From CAZRQL01 sp964602415 (GTDB taxonomy: Bacteria > Bacteroidota > Bacteroidia > Cytophagales > Flammeovirgaceae), in assembly GCA_964602415.1 (NCBI GenBank), contig CAZRQL010000001.1:139443-203442 (forward strand): a DNA stretch of 64,000 nucleotides, in the 5' to 3' direction. A program made the translations under genes and the position numbers. A model generated the notes under the pieces. The model had not been told where the DNA came from and searched no databases. It worked only from the letters and a program-made list of their open reading frames with translations. Shown here in pieces: positions 43,014-52,640 of the stretch (within the stretch, counting starts at the first letter, position 1; each line of letters starts with the position of its first letter).

Positions 43014-43877
43014 ATGAGGCAATTAAAAATAAGTAAACAGATTACCAACCGTGAAAGCCAGTCGCTTGACAAATATTTGCAAGAGATTGGTAAGGTTGAT
43101 TTGCTCACTCCCGATGAGGAGGTTGATTTGGCCAAGAGAATCAGAGAGGGCGACCAGATAGCCCTTGAAAAACTCACCAAGGCCAACCTCCGATTTGTGG
43201 TTTCTGTTGCAAAACAGTATCAAAATCAGGGGCTTTCGCTGGGAGACTTGATCAATGAGGGCAATTTGGGTTTGATTAAGGCCGCACAGCGGTTTGATGA
43301 GACCAGAGGCTTTAAGTTCATTTCTTATGCGGTTTGGTGGATTCGCCAGTCTATCTTGCAGGCTTTGGCAGAACAATCTCGCATCGTTCGTTTGCCCCTC
43401 AATAGAGTAGGGGCACTCAACAAAATATCAAAAACATTTTCAGAACTCGAGCAAAAATACGAGCGCGAACCTTCGCCTGAAGAATTGGCAGATGTGTTGG
43501 ATGTCTCACTCAACGAAGTAGTGGAAACCATGAAAATATCCGGTCGCCACGTTTCGATGGATGCGCCCTTTGCCCAAGGAGAAGAAAGCAACCTCTACGA
43601 CGTACTGGAAAGTAACTTGGAGGAAAAGCCTGATTCGGGTCTAATGAACGAATCGCTCAGAAAAGAAGTACAGCGTGCACTTTCGACTTTGACCAAGCGC
43701 GAAGCGGATGTGGTGTCCTATTATTTTGGACTCAACGGCGAGACTGCACTGACTTTGGAAGAAATTGGCGAGAAGTTCAACCTGACCCGCGAGAGAGTGC
43801 GGCAGATAAAAGAAAAGGCCATCCGTCGCCTTCGCCATACTTCAAGGAGTAAAACACTCAAATCATATTTAGGATGA
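43014..43877 (+). CDS. rpoD: primary sigma factor (RpoD/SigA) of Bacteroidota type
   Basis: 287 residues, short because region 1.1 and the non-conserved insert are absent, as in this phylum. Region 1.2 SLDKYLQEIGKVDLLTPDEE, region 2 (LRFVVSVAKQYQNQGLSLGDLINEGNLGLIKAA and FKFISYAVWWIRQSI), region 3, and region 4 ending LTLEEIGEKFNLTRERVRQI. It directs RNA polymerase to the TTTG-N19-21-TAnnTTTG promoters noted elsewhere here. Own terminator. Confidence 0.95.
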   Translation: MRQLKISKQITNRESQSLDKYLQEIGKVDLLTPDEEVDLAKRIREGDQIALEKLTKANLRFVVSVAKQYQNQGLSLGDLINEGNLGLIKAAQRFDETRGFKFISYAVWWIRQSILQALAEQSRIVRLPLNRVGALNKISKTFSELEQKYEREPSPEELADVLDVSLNEVVETMKISGRHVSMDAPFAQGEESNLYDVLESNLEEKPDSGLMNESLRKEVQRALSTLTKREADVVSYYFGLNGETALTLEEIGEKFNLTRERVRQIKEKAIRRLRHTSRSKTLKSYLG

Positions 43878-43881
43878 AAAT

Positions 43882-43911
43882 AAAAAAAGCCCGCAAAAAC
43901 GGGCTTTTTTT
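43882..43911 (+). terminator. rpoD terminator
   Basis: 12-bp stem (43882-43893 with 43900-43911, core AAGCCCG/CGGGCTT), 6-nt loop, flanked by A and T runs. It may also serve the convergent DUF4139 gene. Confidence 0.93.
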
Positions 43912-43917
43912 ATTGAT

Positions 43918-45603
43918 TTATCTTTTGTAGATTTTTCTTTGGTTTTGGAGGCTTTGATAGTTAGACCTCTCGATATTTTTATTTTTGGGATATTTGACTG
44001 TGTATTCAAAACGCAACCTCTTGCTTTCTGTCTCTTTGAGTTTGAGCACCCAACGCAGATGCCCCTTTTCACTGTCCAAGCCGGCTCCGCCCAAATTGTC
44101 CGTTGTTACCTCGATGTCGCTGTTTTTTGAAATTGGGATTTGGTCAAAAATTTCTATTTCAATGGGCACGTTGTTGGTGTTTCTGACTTCGATTTCGGTG
44201 GCTGAGGTTTCACGTTTGTTGCTACCCATGAAGGCGATTTTGCTAAAATCTTTGATTTCGGAACGTTTGACTATTACTTTTTTGTCTCTTCCCAGAGAGA
44301 GTTTGAGTGTGTCGCCGGCAGACCGTGGGTTTAGGTACGACTCCCCAACGTAAGTATCAGCAAAATAGAGGTTTATTTTGCCTTCGATAAGGTTAAGCTG
44401 CTCCCAGCCTACTATGCCCGCTATCAAAAAGGCATCCCTGTCCAGCTTTGGCACGCATTTGTAGCTGTATTGGGCGGTGAGTTCGTATTCGTTTACATCT
44501 ACAGAATAGTTTTTGCCGTCAGAAGGTACGCTGTAAGGTTCTTTTATTTCAAACTCGATACTCAAAGCAGATATATTAACATCTGTCTCGGGTAGAGCCG
44601 GACTTCTTGGTTCTCCGCCAAACGATTCTTCAGATTCTAAAGCCATATCTTCCGCATCATTAAAAGCCCCAGCGGCTTTACTCATCGTTTGCATTTGATT
44701 GTATTGCATCATATCAAGTTTTCTTTTTTCGGCATATTGGCGAACAAAATCTATTTTCCAAGTATCGAGTTCAGGGGCTTGCGTGGTCAGGGTCGGATTG
44801 GCAGAACTCAGCTTGAGTTTTACATTAGTCCAATCTTCTTGGGTATCGTTGATGATGGAGGCTCGGTAGTTGAATTTGACTTTCTCTGAGACAGACTTCA
44901 CCCTAACATCGTAAAACGGAGACCAACCGGCATTGAGTGCCACATACGTCAAACGGATGGGAATCGTACCCGCATTTTCAGCTTTGAGCTTGAGCACCAA
45001 ATCATAAGCATTTCTACGGGATGAGTTGAGTTTATTGATTTTAGATTGTATCTGCTGCATCTTTTTTTGCCAGACTTCGCGCTGTTCCTCAAATTCAAAA
45101 AGTTTGTTTTTTAGTTCGCTAACTCGTTTTTGATAATAGGCAGAAAAATTTTGCAGTTCCAGAACTGATACGCCCTTTTCACTCCCTATTCGCTGCATAT
45201 TTGAATTAAGTAGTTTTTCTTCCGATACAAATCCTTCGGCATCTCGGTTGATTTTTTTTATCCTTTGGCTACACAACGTCAAACTGTCTGTCAGTAAAGC
45301 AATTTTTTTTGCAGAATCAGGGTGAATGAATGTGGTATAAAAAGGAACTAACGAAATAATTTTAGAGCCCGGTGCGGTGATTTGTATGCTACCCAAATCA
45401 AGTGAAGCCGATAATCCTTGGAAAAGAATTTCGTTTTCACCTTTGGATAGAGACACTTCTGTTTTTCTATCTATTTGAACACCAGACAGATAAACGGTTA
45501 CAGACTCAATGTTTGATTTTACCTGCCCATGTACAGGCGGCAGTAAGAGGCAAATTGCAGTAAGGCAAACAGAGGCCTTTAAAAACCAATTAACAGTATT
45601 CAT
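43918..45603 (-). CDS. DUF4139 / mucoidy-inhibitor-like exported protein
   Basis: 561 residues with a signal peptide (to about 26, PPVHGQ). N-terminal DUF4140-like part (ESVTVYLSGVQIDRKTEVSL ... GENEILFQGLSASLD), a central coiled coil (about 150-195), then DUF4139 (IRLTYVALNAGWSPFYDVRV, INDTQEDWTNVKLKLSSANP, EIEVRNTNNVPIEIEIFDQI). Related to MuiA-family proteins; the molecular role is unknown. The LytS-type kinase gene is 14 bp upstream, so the two probably form one transcript. Confidence 0.85.
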   Translation of the reverse strand: MNTVNWFLKASVCLTAICLLLPPVHGQVKSNIESVTVYLSGVQIDRKTEVSLSKGENEILFQGLSASLDLGSIQITAPGSKIISLVPFYTTFIHPDSAKKIALLTDSLTLCSQRIKKINRDAEGFVSEEKLLNSNMQRIGSEKGVSVLELQNFSAYYQKRVSELKNKLFEFEEQREVWQKKMQQIQSKINKLNSSRRNAYDLVLKLKAENAGTIPIRLTYVALNAGWSPFYDVRVKSVSEKVKFNYRASIINDTQEDWTNVKLKLSSANPTLTTQAPELDTWKIDFVRQYAEKRKLDMMQYNQMQTMSKAAGAFNDAEDMALESEESFGGEPRSPALPETDVNISALSIEFEIKEPYSVPSDGKNYSVDVNEYELTAQYSYKCVPKLDRDAFLIAGIVGWEQLNLIEGKINLYFADTYVGESYLNPRSAGDTLKLSLGRDKKVIVKRSEIKDFSKIAFMGSNKRETSATEIEVRNTNNVPIEIEIFDQIPISKNSDIEVTTDNLGGAGLDSEKGHLRWVLKLKETESKRLRFEYTVKYPKNKNIERSNYQSLQNQRKIYKR

Positions 45604-45617
45604 AATAAAAATTTAAT

Positions 45618-46676
45618 TCAATCCACAATCGCTTCATCTTTGAGTACAATTTCATTGACATGCAGTACCGGTAAACCTACTCTGAAGTCCTTATCGCTGC
45701 GTTCTACTAAAGGCGTTTTTTCGCTCAGTAGGGCATAACGTTTGGCTATATTTTCCAAGCCGGTTCCGGTGGATGTGATTTTTTGTCTGCGAAGTTGGAG
45801 GTTATTACTCACAAATAAGTATTGCCCTTCAATGTATATTTTCAGGTATAAAGGCTTGGATTGGGAAATGATATTGTGCTTGACACTATTTTCTATCAGT
45901 ATTTGCAAGGAGAGCGGGGGTAATTTTCCATCAATACCCCAATTTTCAGGCCATTCTACCCGCAAAGCATCCCCAAACCGGATATGCAACAAATGCACAA
46001 AAGATTGGGCAAAACCCAATTCTTCCGACAAAGAGACTACCTCTTTGCCTTTGTTTTCAAGTATATAACGATAGCAAAGCGATAGTTCTTTTACGAATTG
46101 GATGGCCGATTGGGGAGATTCTTCAATCAGATTTTGAAGCGTGTTGAGTGAGTTGAACAAAAAGTGAGGGTTGAGTTGATTTTGCAATCCCGCGTATTCA
46201 ATTTCTGCTTTGGCACGCTGCAGGAAACCATATTGCACCCTTGAGTTCTGAAGCAAACGAAACAGAAACAGCGAATTGTAAAGTACAATCACAAAGGCTG
46301 TTATCCGTAGGCTTTCCAAGTATTCCGTCCAAAAGCCATCCAACCCACAAAAAGGATTGATTAAAATGATGAAAAAGGTGGCAATCGCATTAAAAACCAT
46401 CATGCCTAAGCCTTGCAGGTACAGAGATTTGAGGAAATTTTGGTCTATTTTGATTTTTTTGTCCACCCAATAAGAGATAGCCACATTTCCGTTCCAGTAA
46501 ATAGCGGTGTACAGCAAAGCAAACAAAAAACTTATTAAGTAGCCGTTTTCCAAATACGCAATAACTCCGGTGATGAGTGACAGCACCAAAATGCCCCAAA
46601 CCCTCATCTTTGCCTCCAAAGATTTAAGTTTTATTTTCTCTGATTCCAAAAAATCATCTGGCTGTAGGTGCTCCAT
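45618..46676 (-). CDS. LytS-type sensor histidine kinase
   Basis: 352 residues. Four hydrophobic helices between about 25 and 150, then the His_kinase motif NQLNPHFLFNSLNTLQNLIE and a divergent ATPase domain (PLSLQILIENSVKHNI, TGTGLENIAKRYALL). Such kinases normally pair with LytTR response regulators; none is adjacent or in the window, so its partner lies elsewhere. Followed by the DUF4139 gene. Confidence 0.9.
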   Translation of the reverse strand: MEHLQPDDFLESEKIKLKSLEAKMRVWGILVLSLITGVIAYLENGYLISFLFALLYTAIYWNGNVAISYWVDKKIKIDQNFLKSLYLQGLGMMVFNAIATFFIILINPFCGLDGFWTEYLESLRITAFVIVLYNSLFLFRLLQNSRVQYGFLQRAKAEIEYAGLQNQLNPHFLFNSLNTLQNLIEESPQSAIQFVKELSLCYRYILENKGKEVVSLSEELGFAQSFVHLLHIRFGDALRVEWPENWGIDGKLPPLSLQILIENSVKHNIISQSKPLYLKIYIEGQYLFVSNNLQLRRQKITSTGTGLENIAKRYALLSEKTPLVERSDKDFRVGLPVLHVNEIVLKDEAIVD

Positions 46677-47047
46677 TATTTTTAGATGATGCGGAATATT
46701 TTAACAATTAAGTCCCCAAAATAGGCGATTAAAAAATAACAATCAATTACTTACCCTTACAATCTTTCGAGACTAAACACCCCAACCTTGTATTGATAAA
46801 AAAAATCTCTGACCATATCCTCCCTTATTGAACCTACTTAGCAATTAAGCGTTAAATTTTTCTTGAAGGCTTGTAATCAATCCTTATGAAACAAACGATT
46901 GCGTATTAACAGAACTTTTCCCGCAAATTAAATTTGAAATAAAACCCTATCTTCTTATCAACTATCATCGCTTTACCTTTTATTTTTGTAAGAGAGAGAG
47001 TTGACTCATAGGACTAAATCGTTGTAGTTTTTCAAATATAATAAAGA
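46677..47047 (+). promoter_or_regulatory. 371-bp gene-free stretch with putative promoter of the T9SS cargo gene
   Basis: No coding or RNA gene found. TATTTTTG at 46981-46988 fits the -7 consensus and would give a leader of about 50 nt before the ATG at 47048. The upstream part must also hold the promoter of the leftward kinase gene, but I could not identify it. Confidence 0.45.
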
Positions 47048-49780
47048 ATGAAATACATTACTTTTCGCATTAAAATTTTTGTTGCGAGTTTACTGGCTCT
47101 TGTGCTGGGTACGGGACATAGTTTTGCTCAACAATGGCAGAGCTTGGATACCACGGGTTTTTCTAATGGGATCGCCACCTACACGTATCTTGCATTTGGC
47201 AATGGTGTACCCCATTTGGCTTATTCTGATGCCTCCAAACGCGGCAGAGCCACAGTAAAAAGATATAGTGCTTGCGGGGCTTGGCAAGATGTGGGAGCTT
47301 CGGGTTTTTCTATTGCAGAAGCCAGCCATGTTCACTTGGCGTTCGATGGCTCTACACCTTACGTTGGTTACACAGATTGGGGCAATGGCTTTAAGGCGAC
47401 GGTTATGCGTTTCAATGGGAGTACTTGGCAGCCGGTTGGTTCTGCCGGATTTACTCCGGGGAGGGCTTGGTTTTCCAGCTTGGCTATTAGCTCAAGCCAG
47501 CCCTACCTCGCTTTTCAAGACGCAAGCAGGGGCAACAAACTCACTGTGATGCGGTACAATGGCAGTGCATGGGAATTGGTTGGTAATGGCGGTTTTTCAG
47601 ATGGGATTGCCAGTTTTATCCAATTGGTTTTTCAAGGCTCTACTCCGTACGTTGTTTTTTTGGATGCAGGCAACCAAACCCGCATCACCGTCATGCGCTA
47701 CAATGGGAGCACTTGGGAAAAAGTTGGAAAAGCCGGATTCTCTCCCGGGACAGCTTCTTATCCGTCTTTGGCATTTGACGGCAGCACTCCTTATGTCGCC
47801 TTTCAAGACGGTACACGCAACAACCGCGCGACTTTGATGCGCTTCAATGGAAGTTCTTGGACAACGGTAAGTGCAGGTTTTTCAGCAGGTACGGTTGAAT
47901 ATGTGTCTTTAGCTGTTTCAAGCAGTGGAGAGCCGTATGTTGCTTACAGAGATGGAGGCAACGGCAACCGCGCTACTGTACTCAAATACAACGGTTCAAT
48001 ATGGCAAGCGATAGATAAAGTTGGGTTTTCGGGGGGTAGAGTAGAATACACCCATCTTATTTTTGACGGGGGCAAACCTTATGTCGCCTATCAAGATGGC
48101 AGCAAACGCAGAAGAGCCACCGTAATGGGCTTGGGAGGACCAAAAATAGAGGTTTTTGGTAACTCTAATCTCATCGTCAACGGAGATACCACCCCATCTG
48201 CCGATGACTATACAGACTTTGCTAGAACCAATGACTTAACACGCCAGTTTACAATCGAAAACCCCGGAACCTCTACGCTGGCAATTTGTGCAATATCCAT
48301 GAGCGGCGTAAATGCTGCTGATTTTCAAGTTATTAACGCTCCTTTGTCTATTGCTCCCGGTGGAAGTGCCACTTTTTCAGTTAGGTTCAGACCTTCTGCC
48401 TCCGGCAACAGACAAGCCAATCTGGTCATCAGAAGTAACGCCCCCGAGGATATGATGAATTATACTTTTTTGCTGAAAGGACGCAGGCCTACCGACCCCA
48501 AGATCGTGGTGAGGGGAAACGGACAAGTAATAGCTAACCAAAAAGCCGCCCCAAGCTTAGAAGACCACACAGACTTTGGCAAGGTGCCCAACCAATTGGC
48601 AAGAATCTTTCAGATTCAAAATACAGGCAACGACACTTTATACCTCGCCAATGCGTACGTCTTGGGATCGGAAGATTTTAAGCTCGAAAGTTTCCCTACG
48701 AGAGTGAATGAAAATCAGAGTTTGGGGGTTGTTGTGAGATTTACCCCCACAAAAAAAGGCGAACAAACAGCGGAAATCTTTATTGAGAGCAACGACGACA
48801 GCAATCCGGTCTATCGCTTTACCATCAAAGGCAATACAGCCCCTGCAATAAGAGTTTTGGGCAACGGATTGACCATCGTTTCGGGTGATGCCACCCCCTC
48901 GCTCAACGACCACACCCAGTTTGGGCAGCACGAGATCGGCCAGAGTTTCACCAGAAGTTTTACCATTGAAAACTCGGCATCGCTCGAAGACCTACAAATC
49001 AGCGAAGTTTCAATCAGCAATCCTGCATTCCTTATTGACAGGCAGCCCGCTGCAATCTCTGCTGTATCATCACAAACTCTGGATATAACGTTCAAACCCT
49101 CAGCCGCCGGCAGAACAAACGGTATAGTTACCATCAAACACAATGCCGGCTCAGAATACACTTTTACCATTGCAGGTACGGGTTGTTTGCCGCCTCCGCA
49201 AGATGCCACCGCTCTTGTGTTTAGAGGTGTACCGGGCAATGCCCTCAATATTAGCTGGACAAACGGCACAGGCCAACGCAGGCTCGTGCTATTGAAAGAA
49301 GGCTCTCCCATAACCCAAGGCCCTCTCAACGGGCAGAGCTACACCGCCAACCCTGATTTTGCCTCTGATAGCGTTTCAGTCATAGATAGTGCCAAAGTTG
49401 TTTTTGTGGGGATACAAAACAGGGTCACTGTTACGGGGCTGAAAAGAGGGGTAAATTATTACGCGGCTGTGTATGAGTTCAATCTTTCTGCCGGAGACTG
49501 TGAACTCAGGTATTCTTCCGGTGCTTTCTCAGGTCCAACCACCGATATTGAAGCATCTGATGTTGTTTCTATTTTTCCAAATCCCGCTCAAACCACCATA
49601 CAACTTTCTCTGCTTGGGCAAGGTACTGCAACGCTATACTCTTTGGAGGGAATTGAGTACCTCAAGCAGCAGATTCAGGACAAATCCATGTTGGATGTTT
49701 CTCACCTCAAAAGAGGCTTGTATTTGCTCAAAGTGGATGTGGGGAGTAGCCAATCAATCTTAAAAATAGTATTGGAGTAA
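47048..49780 (+). CDS. secreted T9SS cargo protein with seven-fold repeats and choice-of-anchor D domains
   Basis: 910 residues. A signal peptide (to about 27, SFAQ) is followed by seven repeats of about 47 residues (pattern W..VG..GFS.G...Y..LAF....PYVAYQD......TVMRYNGS), consistent with a seven-bladed beta-propeller. Next come three choice-of-anchor D (ASPM-SPD-2-Hydin-like) domains, each opening like IVVRGNGQ and ending in a ...YTFTIAGTG block, then an FN3-like region, and a C-terminal type A T9SS sorting domain (VSIFPNPAQTTIQLSL ... LKRGLYLLKV). Predicted secreted or cell-surface protein; ligand unknown. Confidence 0.88.
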   Translation: MKYITFRIKIFVASLLALVLGTGHSFAQQWQSLDTTGFSNGIATYTYLAFGNGVPHLAYSDASKRGRATVKRYSACGAWQDVGASGFSIAEASHVHLAFDGSTPYVGYTDWGNGFKATVMRFNGSTWQPVGSAGFTPGRAWFSSLAISSSQPYLAFQDASRGNKLTVMRYNGSAWELVGNGGFSDGIASFIQLVFQGSTPYVVFLDAGNQTRITVMRYNGSTWEKVGKAGFSPGTASYPSLAFDGSTPYVAFQDGTRNNRATLMRFNGSSWTTVSAGFSAGTVEYVSLAVSSSGEPYVAYRDGGNGNRATVLKYNGSIWQAIDKVGFSGGRVEYTHLIFDGGKPYVAYQDGSKRRRATVMGLGGPKIEVFGNSNLIVNGDTTPSADDYTDFARTNDLTRQFTIENPGTSTLAICAISMSGVNAADFQVINAPLSIAPGGSATFSVRFRPSASGNRQANLVIRSNAPEDMMNYTFLLKGRRPTDPKIVVRGNGQVIANQKAAPSLEDHTDFGKVPNQLARIFQIQNTGNDTLYLANAYVLGSEDFKLESFPTRVNENQSLGVVVRFTPTKKGEQTAEIFIESNDDSNPVYRFTIKGNTAPAIRVLGNGLTIVSGDATPSLNDHTQFGQHEIGQSFTRSFTIENSASLEDLQISEVSISNPAFLIDRQPAAISAVSSQTLDITFKPSAAGRTNGIVTIKHNAGSEYTFTIAGTGCLPPPQDATALVFRGVPGNALNISWTNGTGQRRLVLLKEGSPITQGPLNGQSYTANPDFASDSVSVIDSAKVVFVGIQNRVTVTGLKRGVNYYAAVYEFNLSAGDCELRYSSGAFSGPTTDIEASDVVSIFPNPAQTTIQLSLLGQGTATLYSLEGIEYLKQQIQDKSMLDVSHLKRGLYLLKVDVGSSQSILKIVLE

Positions 49781-49796
49781 CTTTTTGCGACAAAAC

Positions 49797-49830
49797 AAAA
49801 AAAGCACCAAGAAAACTTGGTGCTTTTTTA
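49797..49830 (+). terminator. terminator of the T9SS cargo gene
   Basis: Stem AAGCACCAAG/CTTGGTGCTT with extended A/T ends (49797-49811 with 49816-49829), 4-nt loop AAAA. Confidence 0.93.
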
Positions 49831-49840
49831 TTGATTAAAA

Positions 49841-50638
49841 CTACTCAATAACAACATTTTTTTTGAGCCAAATTCTAAGCAGGTTTAGGTCTGTTTTTCC
49901 ATAAACATCAAAAAAGAAAACACACAATTCATCCAGAAGAGCATCTTGTTTGAGTGCTTTGAATTCATTAGAGTTGTAGGCCAGTTTTTTTAGGTCGCGT
50001 TTTAGGGATTCTTCTTCCAAAAAATCAATATGAAAGCGCACCAATTCTCGGCTCTCCTTTTTTGATTTGTCAAAATAAAACAATTTAGGGTCTTTAATTT
50101 CAGAGGCATCTATGGGTTCAGATTTATAGGTCAAGATGTTTTGTTTTTGGATGACAAGTTTGTTTGAATCGCCGGGGATTTGTTTTTGTACTACGTCCCC
50201 TGCATATTTGAAGCGGTACACCATGACTTTTTCTTGAGAAAGACCCAGTTCTGTGCTTTTTATGGGTACTTGGATTTGTTCGCCTATCACTGCAAATTTG
50301 TCATCACCAAAATAATCCACCAGATTGCTCATACCCATTGGTGCGGCACCTCTGGCCTTGGCCTTTGTCAAAGAAGTTCTTGAGATAGCTTTGAGTCTTG
50401 ATTTATCGAGACTCATGGGGGAGTTGCTCAACAGCACAGCATAACGTTGTTTGCCCTGCATGAGGACTAAAGAGCTTTTTTCAGCAAAAACCAATGTTTC
50501 GCCCAAAGAAATCGTTTGACCAACCGAAAGTGCATCTCCTTTGCTATCGGTTACGTTGGCTACTCTTGCCACCGTAAATTTTTGAGCATGGGCAAGGTGT
50601 GTGGCAACAAGTAGCAATAAAATAATCCAATTTTTCAT
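49841..50638 (-). CDS. exported protein of unknown function, FecR-like N-terminal segment
   Basis: 265 residues from the ATG at 50638, which opens a clean signal peptide (MKNWIILLLLVATHLAHAQ); the longer frame from 50683 would bury it. The segment VANVTDSKGDALSVGQTISL ... SSLVLMQGKQRYAVLL resembles FecR-type beta folds seen in other Bacteroidota proteins. The C-terminal 80 residues are helical and charged. No known domain with confidence. Single gene, convergent with the T9SS cargo gene. Confidence 0.72.
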   Translation of the reverse strand: MKNWIILLLLVATHLAHAQKFTVARVANVTDSKGDALSVGQTISLGETLVFAEKSSLVLMQGKQRYAVLLSNSPMSLDKSRLKAISRTSLTKAKARGAAPMGMSNLVDYFGDDKFAVIGEQIQVPIKSTELGLSQEKVMVYRFKYAGDVVQKQIPGDSNKLVIQKQNILTYKSEPIDASEIKDPKLFYFDKSKKESRELVRFHIDFLEEESLKRDLKKLAYNSNEFKALKQDALLDELCVFFFDVYGKTDLNLLRIWLKKNVVIE

Positions 50639-50682
50639 AGTTACATTTTGCATGTGAGACAATCGAAAAAAAATTACAAACA

Positions 50683-50715
50683 AAAAAGCCCCTCAAAATC
50701 ATTGAGAGGCTTTTT
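50683..50715 (-). terminator. terminator of the OmpA/TPR lipoprotein gene
   Basis: 14-bp stem with one mismatch (AAAAAGCC at 50683-50690 side, GGCTTTTT at 50708-50715 side), 5-nt loop, T-run on the minus strand. Confidence 0.8.
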
Positions 50716-50734
50716 CATCATACGAAAAGAGAGG

Positions 50735-52534
50735 TTACTTCAATAGTTCTTTGAATTTGGCTCCGTCCAGATAGTTTAGAAATTCCAAATCAGTGGCTGC
50801 ACGCTCTTTGAGTTTGCTATCCAATACAGTAGCTTTTCTCAAGTTATCTATCAAGCCAGCTTCATCTTTCATTCTTGAGGAGATAACGGCCATGATATAA
50901 TAAGCGTAAGCATTTTTTTCATCTGCTTTTATGGCATCAGCACATGCAGATTTGGCTTTTGAATAATCGCCGCCGCTTTTGCTGGCATCCAACAAATAAG
51001 CAAGGGCTTTGTTGTAAAGTACAGCCGCATCATTGCCGGCATCGGCCAATGTTTGGATGGCTCCTTTGTAGTTGCCCGCCAAAATCAGGTTGTATCCTTT
51101 CAAGGCGTTGATTGAAGCACCTATGCTGCCGCCGCTGCCGCTGGCTTTGGAAAGGGCTTCGTTGGAGCCTTTACGATCTCCTTTCATCAATCGAGCACCT
51201 GCCAAGTTGATGTAGGCTTCAGGTGTTTCTTTGCGTTTGATGCTTAGTTCAAGATTGGTAATAGCCATGTCAATCAAACTCATCATTTCGTCTTTTGAAG
51301 CCGCTTTTTTTGCTTTTTCCAAGTAAACGGCTGCTATATTGTTGTAAGAGTAGTTGGCATCGTAGAGTTCGATGGCTTTTTTGTAGATGGCTATTTTTTC
51401 ATCAAGATCAGGAGTTTTAGTTGCAGCGAAGGCGATTTCGTCTGCTTTGAGTTGAACATCGATTTCCTCGCCTTTGGCCAATCTTAGACCTAACGCTACG
51501 ATTTCATCTTCGGTGAGTTTTTTCTTGATTTTGGTCATGCGGGCTTTGGCCACGCGAAGTTGTGGATACACATCACGGAATATGTTGCCATAAAAAGGCA
51601 ATTTTTGAAGTTGTAGCTCTTTAGAAACGTACTCACCGGGGCCGTTGATGACATCCATGATTTGTTGTTTCTGGGCTTCCGTAATTCTTTTATAGTTTTT
51701 CAAAGAATCTTTCAGGGCATTCCAATCTTGAACAATAGGTCTAATGTTAAACTGAAGGTTTGTGTTGGCATCAGCATTATATTTTTTGAGCATTTGCTCA
51801 TAATGTTTTTTAATCACGTTAGCTCGCTCGTTGGCCAATTCGGTATTGATGGTTTCAGGGCCTTCAGGAGAGTGCGTGCCGTCTATGGTTACGGACTTGG
51901 TAGGGTTCAAGGCAGCGATATAAGCCTCAAAATCTTTTCCTCGCGTGCTGGAAATCTCAGTTTTGCGAAGTTCAGACTTGCCGCGCTCAAAGTAGAAAGC
52001 AATGTCCACATTTTCGTATTCTTCAACATACTTATAGCCGTGGTCAATGTAGTTAGCACTAAAAGTAGGCAGCACAAGTCTTGAGGTGGTTATGATGCCT
52101 TTAGCTATAGAGAGAGATTCGGTTTTACGTGCCTTTTCTCCTTTTTTAGCAGTCCCCGTAATTTCTACTTCGCCGTTGGTGTGTTTGTTGGGATCGTAGG
52201 GAAAGGAGAAATATTGCTTTACTTCAGGTTTCATGGGCTTTTTCTTGTCAGCAATTTTATTGCCGTCAAAAGAAACCGAACCCACACTCATAGGCTCTTT
52301 GTTGGTGGGTCTGTAAGCAAAATCAACTGTGTAAGTTGTTTTCTTTTTCATCATTTTCAATGGCAAATTGGCAGAAGCCGTAAAGCCTACCGAATCACCG
52401 TGCAATTCAAGGGGATTGGGATTAACTTCTAATTTCTGGTCTTTGGCCATTTTTATCATTTGCTTGAGCGTGCACCCAGACATCACACTCACAATAAAAA
52501 GCATCGTCAAGAGCTTCATGGACATAATTTTCAT
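50735..52534 (-). CDS. OmpA-like and TPR-containing lipoprotein
   Basis: 599 residues from the ATG at 52534. A longer frame (to 52606) is rejected because a strong promoter lies within it. Lipobox VMSGC places the protein at a membrane in the periplasm. Beta-rich N-terminal part, then an OmpA/MotB-like domain (ENVDIAFYFERGKSELR, TIDGTHSPEGPETINTELAN, RANVIKKHYEQ), then TPR-like helices to the end (IAIYKKAIELYDANYSYNNI, AAVLYNKALAYLLDASK). Likely binds peptidoglycan and assembles with envelope proteins. A T9SS-associated role is conceivable but not shown. Confidence 0.82.
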   Translation of the reverse strand: MKIMSMKLLTMLFIVSVMSGCTLKQMIKMAKDQKLEVNPNPLELHGDSVGFTASANLPLKMMKKKTTYTVDFAYRPTNKEPMSVGSVSFDGNKIADKKKPMKPEVKQYFSFPYDPNKHTNGEVEITGTAKKGEKARKTESLSIAKGIITTSRLVLPTFSANYIDHGYKYVEEYENVDIAFYFERGKSELRKTEISSTRGKDFEAYIAALNPTKSVTIDGTHSPEGPETINTELANERANVIKKHYEQMLKKYNADANTNLQFNIRPIVQDWNALKDSLKNYKRITEAQKQQIMDVINGPGEYVSKELQLQKLPFYGNIFRDVYPQLRVAKARMTKIKKKLTEDEIVALGLRLAKGEEIDVQLKADEIAFAATKTPDLDEKIAIYKKAIELYDANYSYNNIAAVYLEKAKKAASKDEMMSLIDMAITNLELSIKRKETPEAYINLAGARLMKGDRKGSNEALSKASGSGGSIGASINALKGYNLILAGNYKGAIQTLADAGNDAAVLYNKALAYLLDASKSGGDYSKAKSACADAIKADEKNAYAYYIMAVISSRMKDEAGLIDNLRKATVLDSKLKERAATDLEFLNYLDGAKFKELLK

Positions 52535-52554
52535 AAAAATAAGTTTTTTCAATG

Positions 52555-52586
52555 CAAAAGTAGGCTCAAAATAAAATATTTCCAAA
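52555..52586 (-). promoter_or_regulatory. promoter of the OmpA/TPR lipoprotein gene
   Basis: Minus strand TTTG (52586-52583), 20 bp, TACTTTTG (52562-52555): both elements and the spacing match the Bacteroidota consensus. The -7 box ends 20 bp before the ATG at 52534. Confidence 0.7.
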
Positions 52587-52640
52587 TTTGAATCAGTCTT
52601 TCGCATAAGATTCTGTACGGTTTTTACTAATCTAATTCAC

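Noticed and set aside
47048..48150. Regular DNA repeats considered as a CRISPR array or intergenic repeat
   Set aside because: They are in-frame protein repeats of about 141 bp inside a gene; no CRISPR spacing and no cas genes anywhere.
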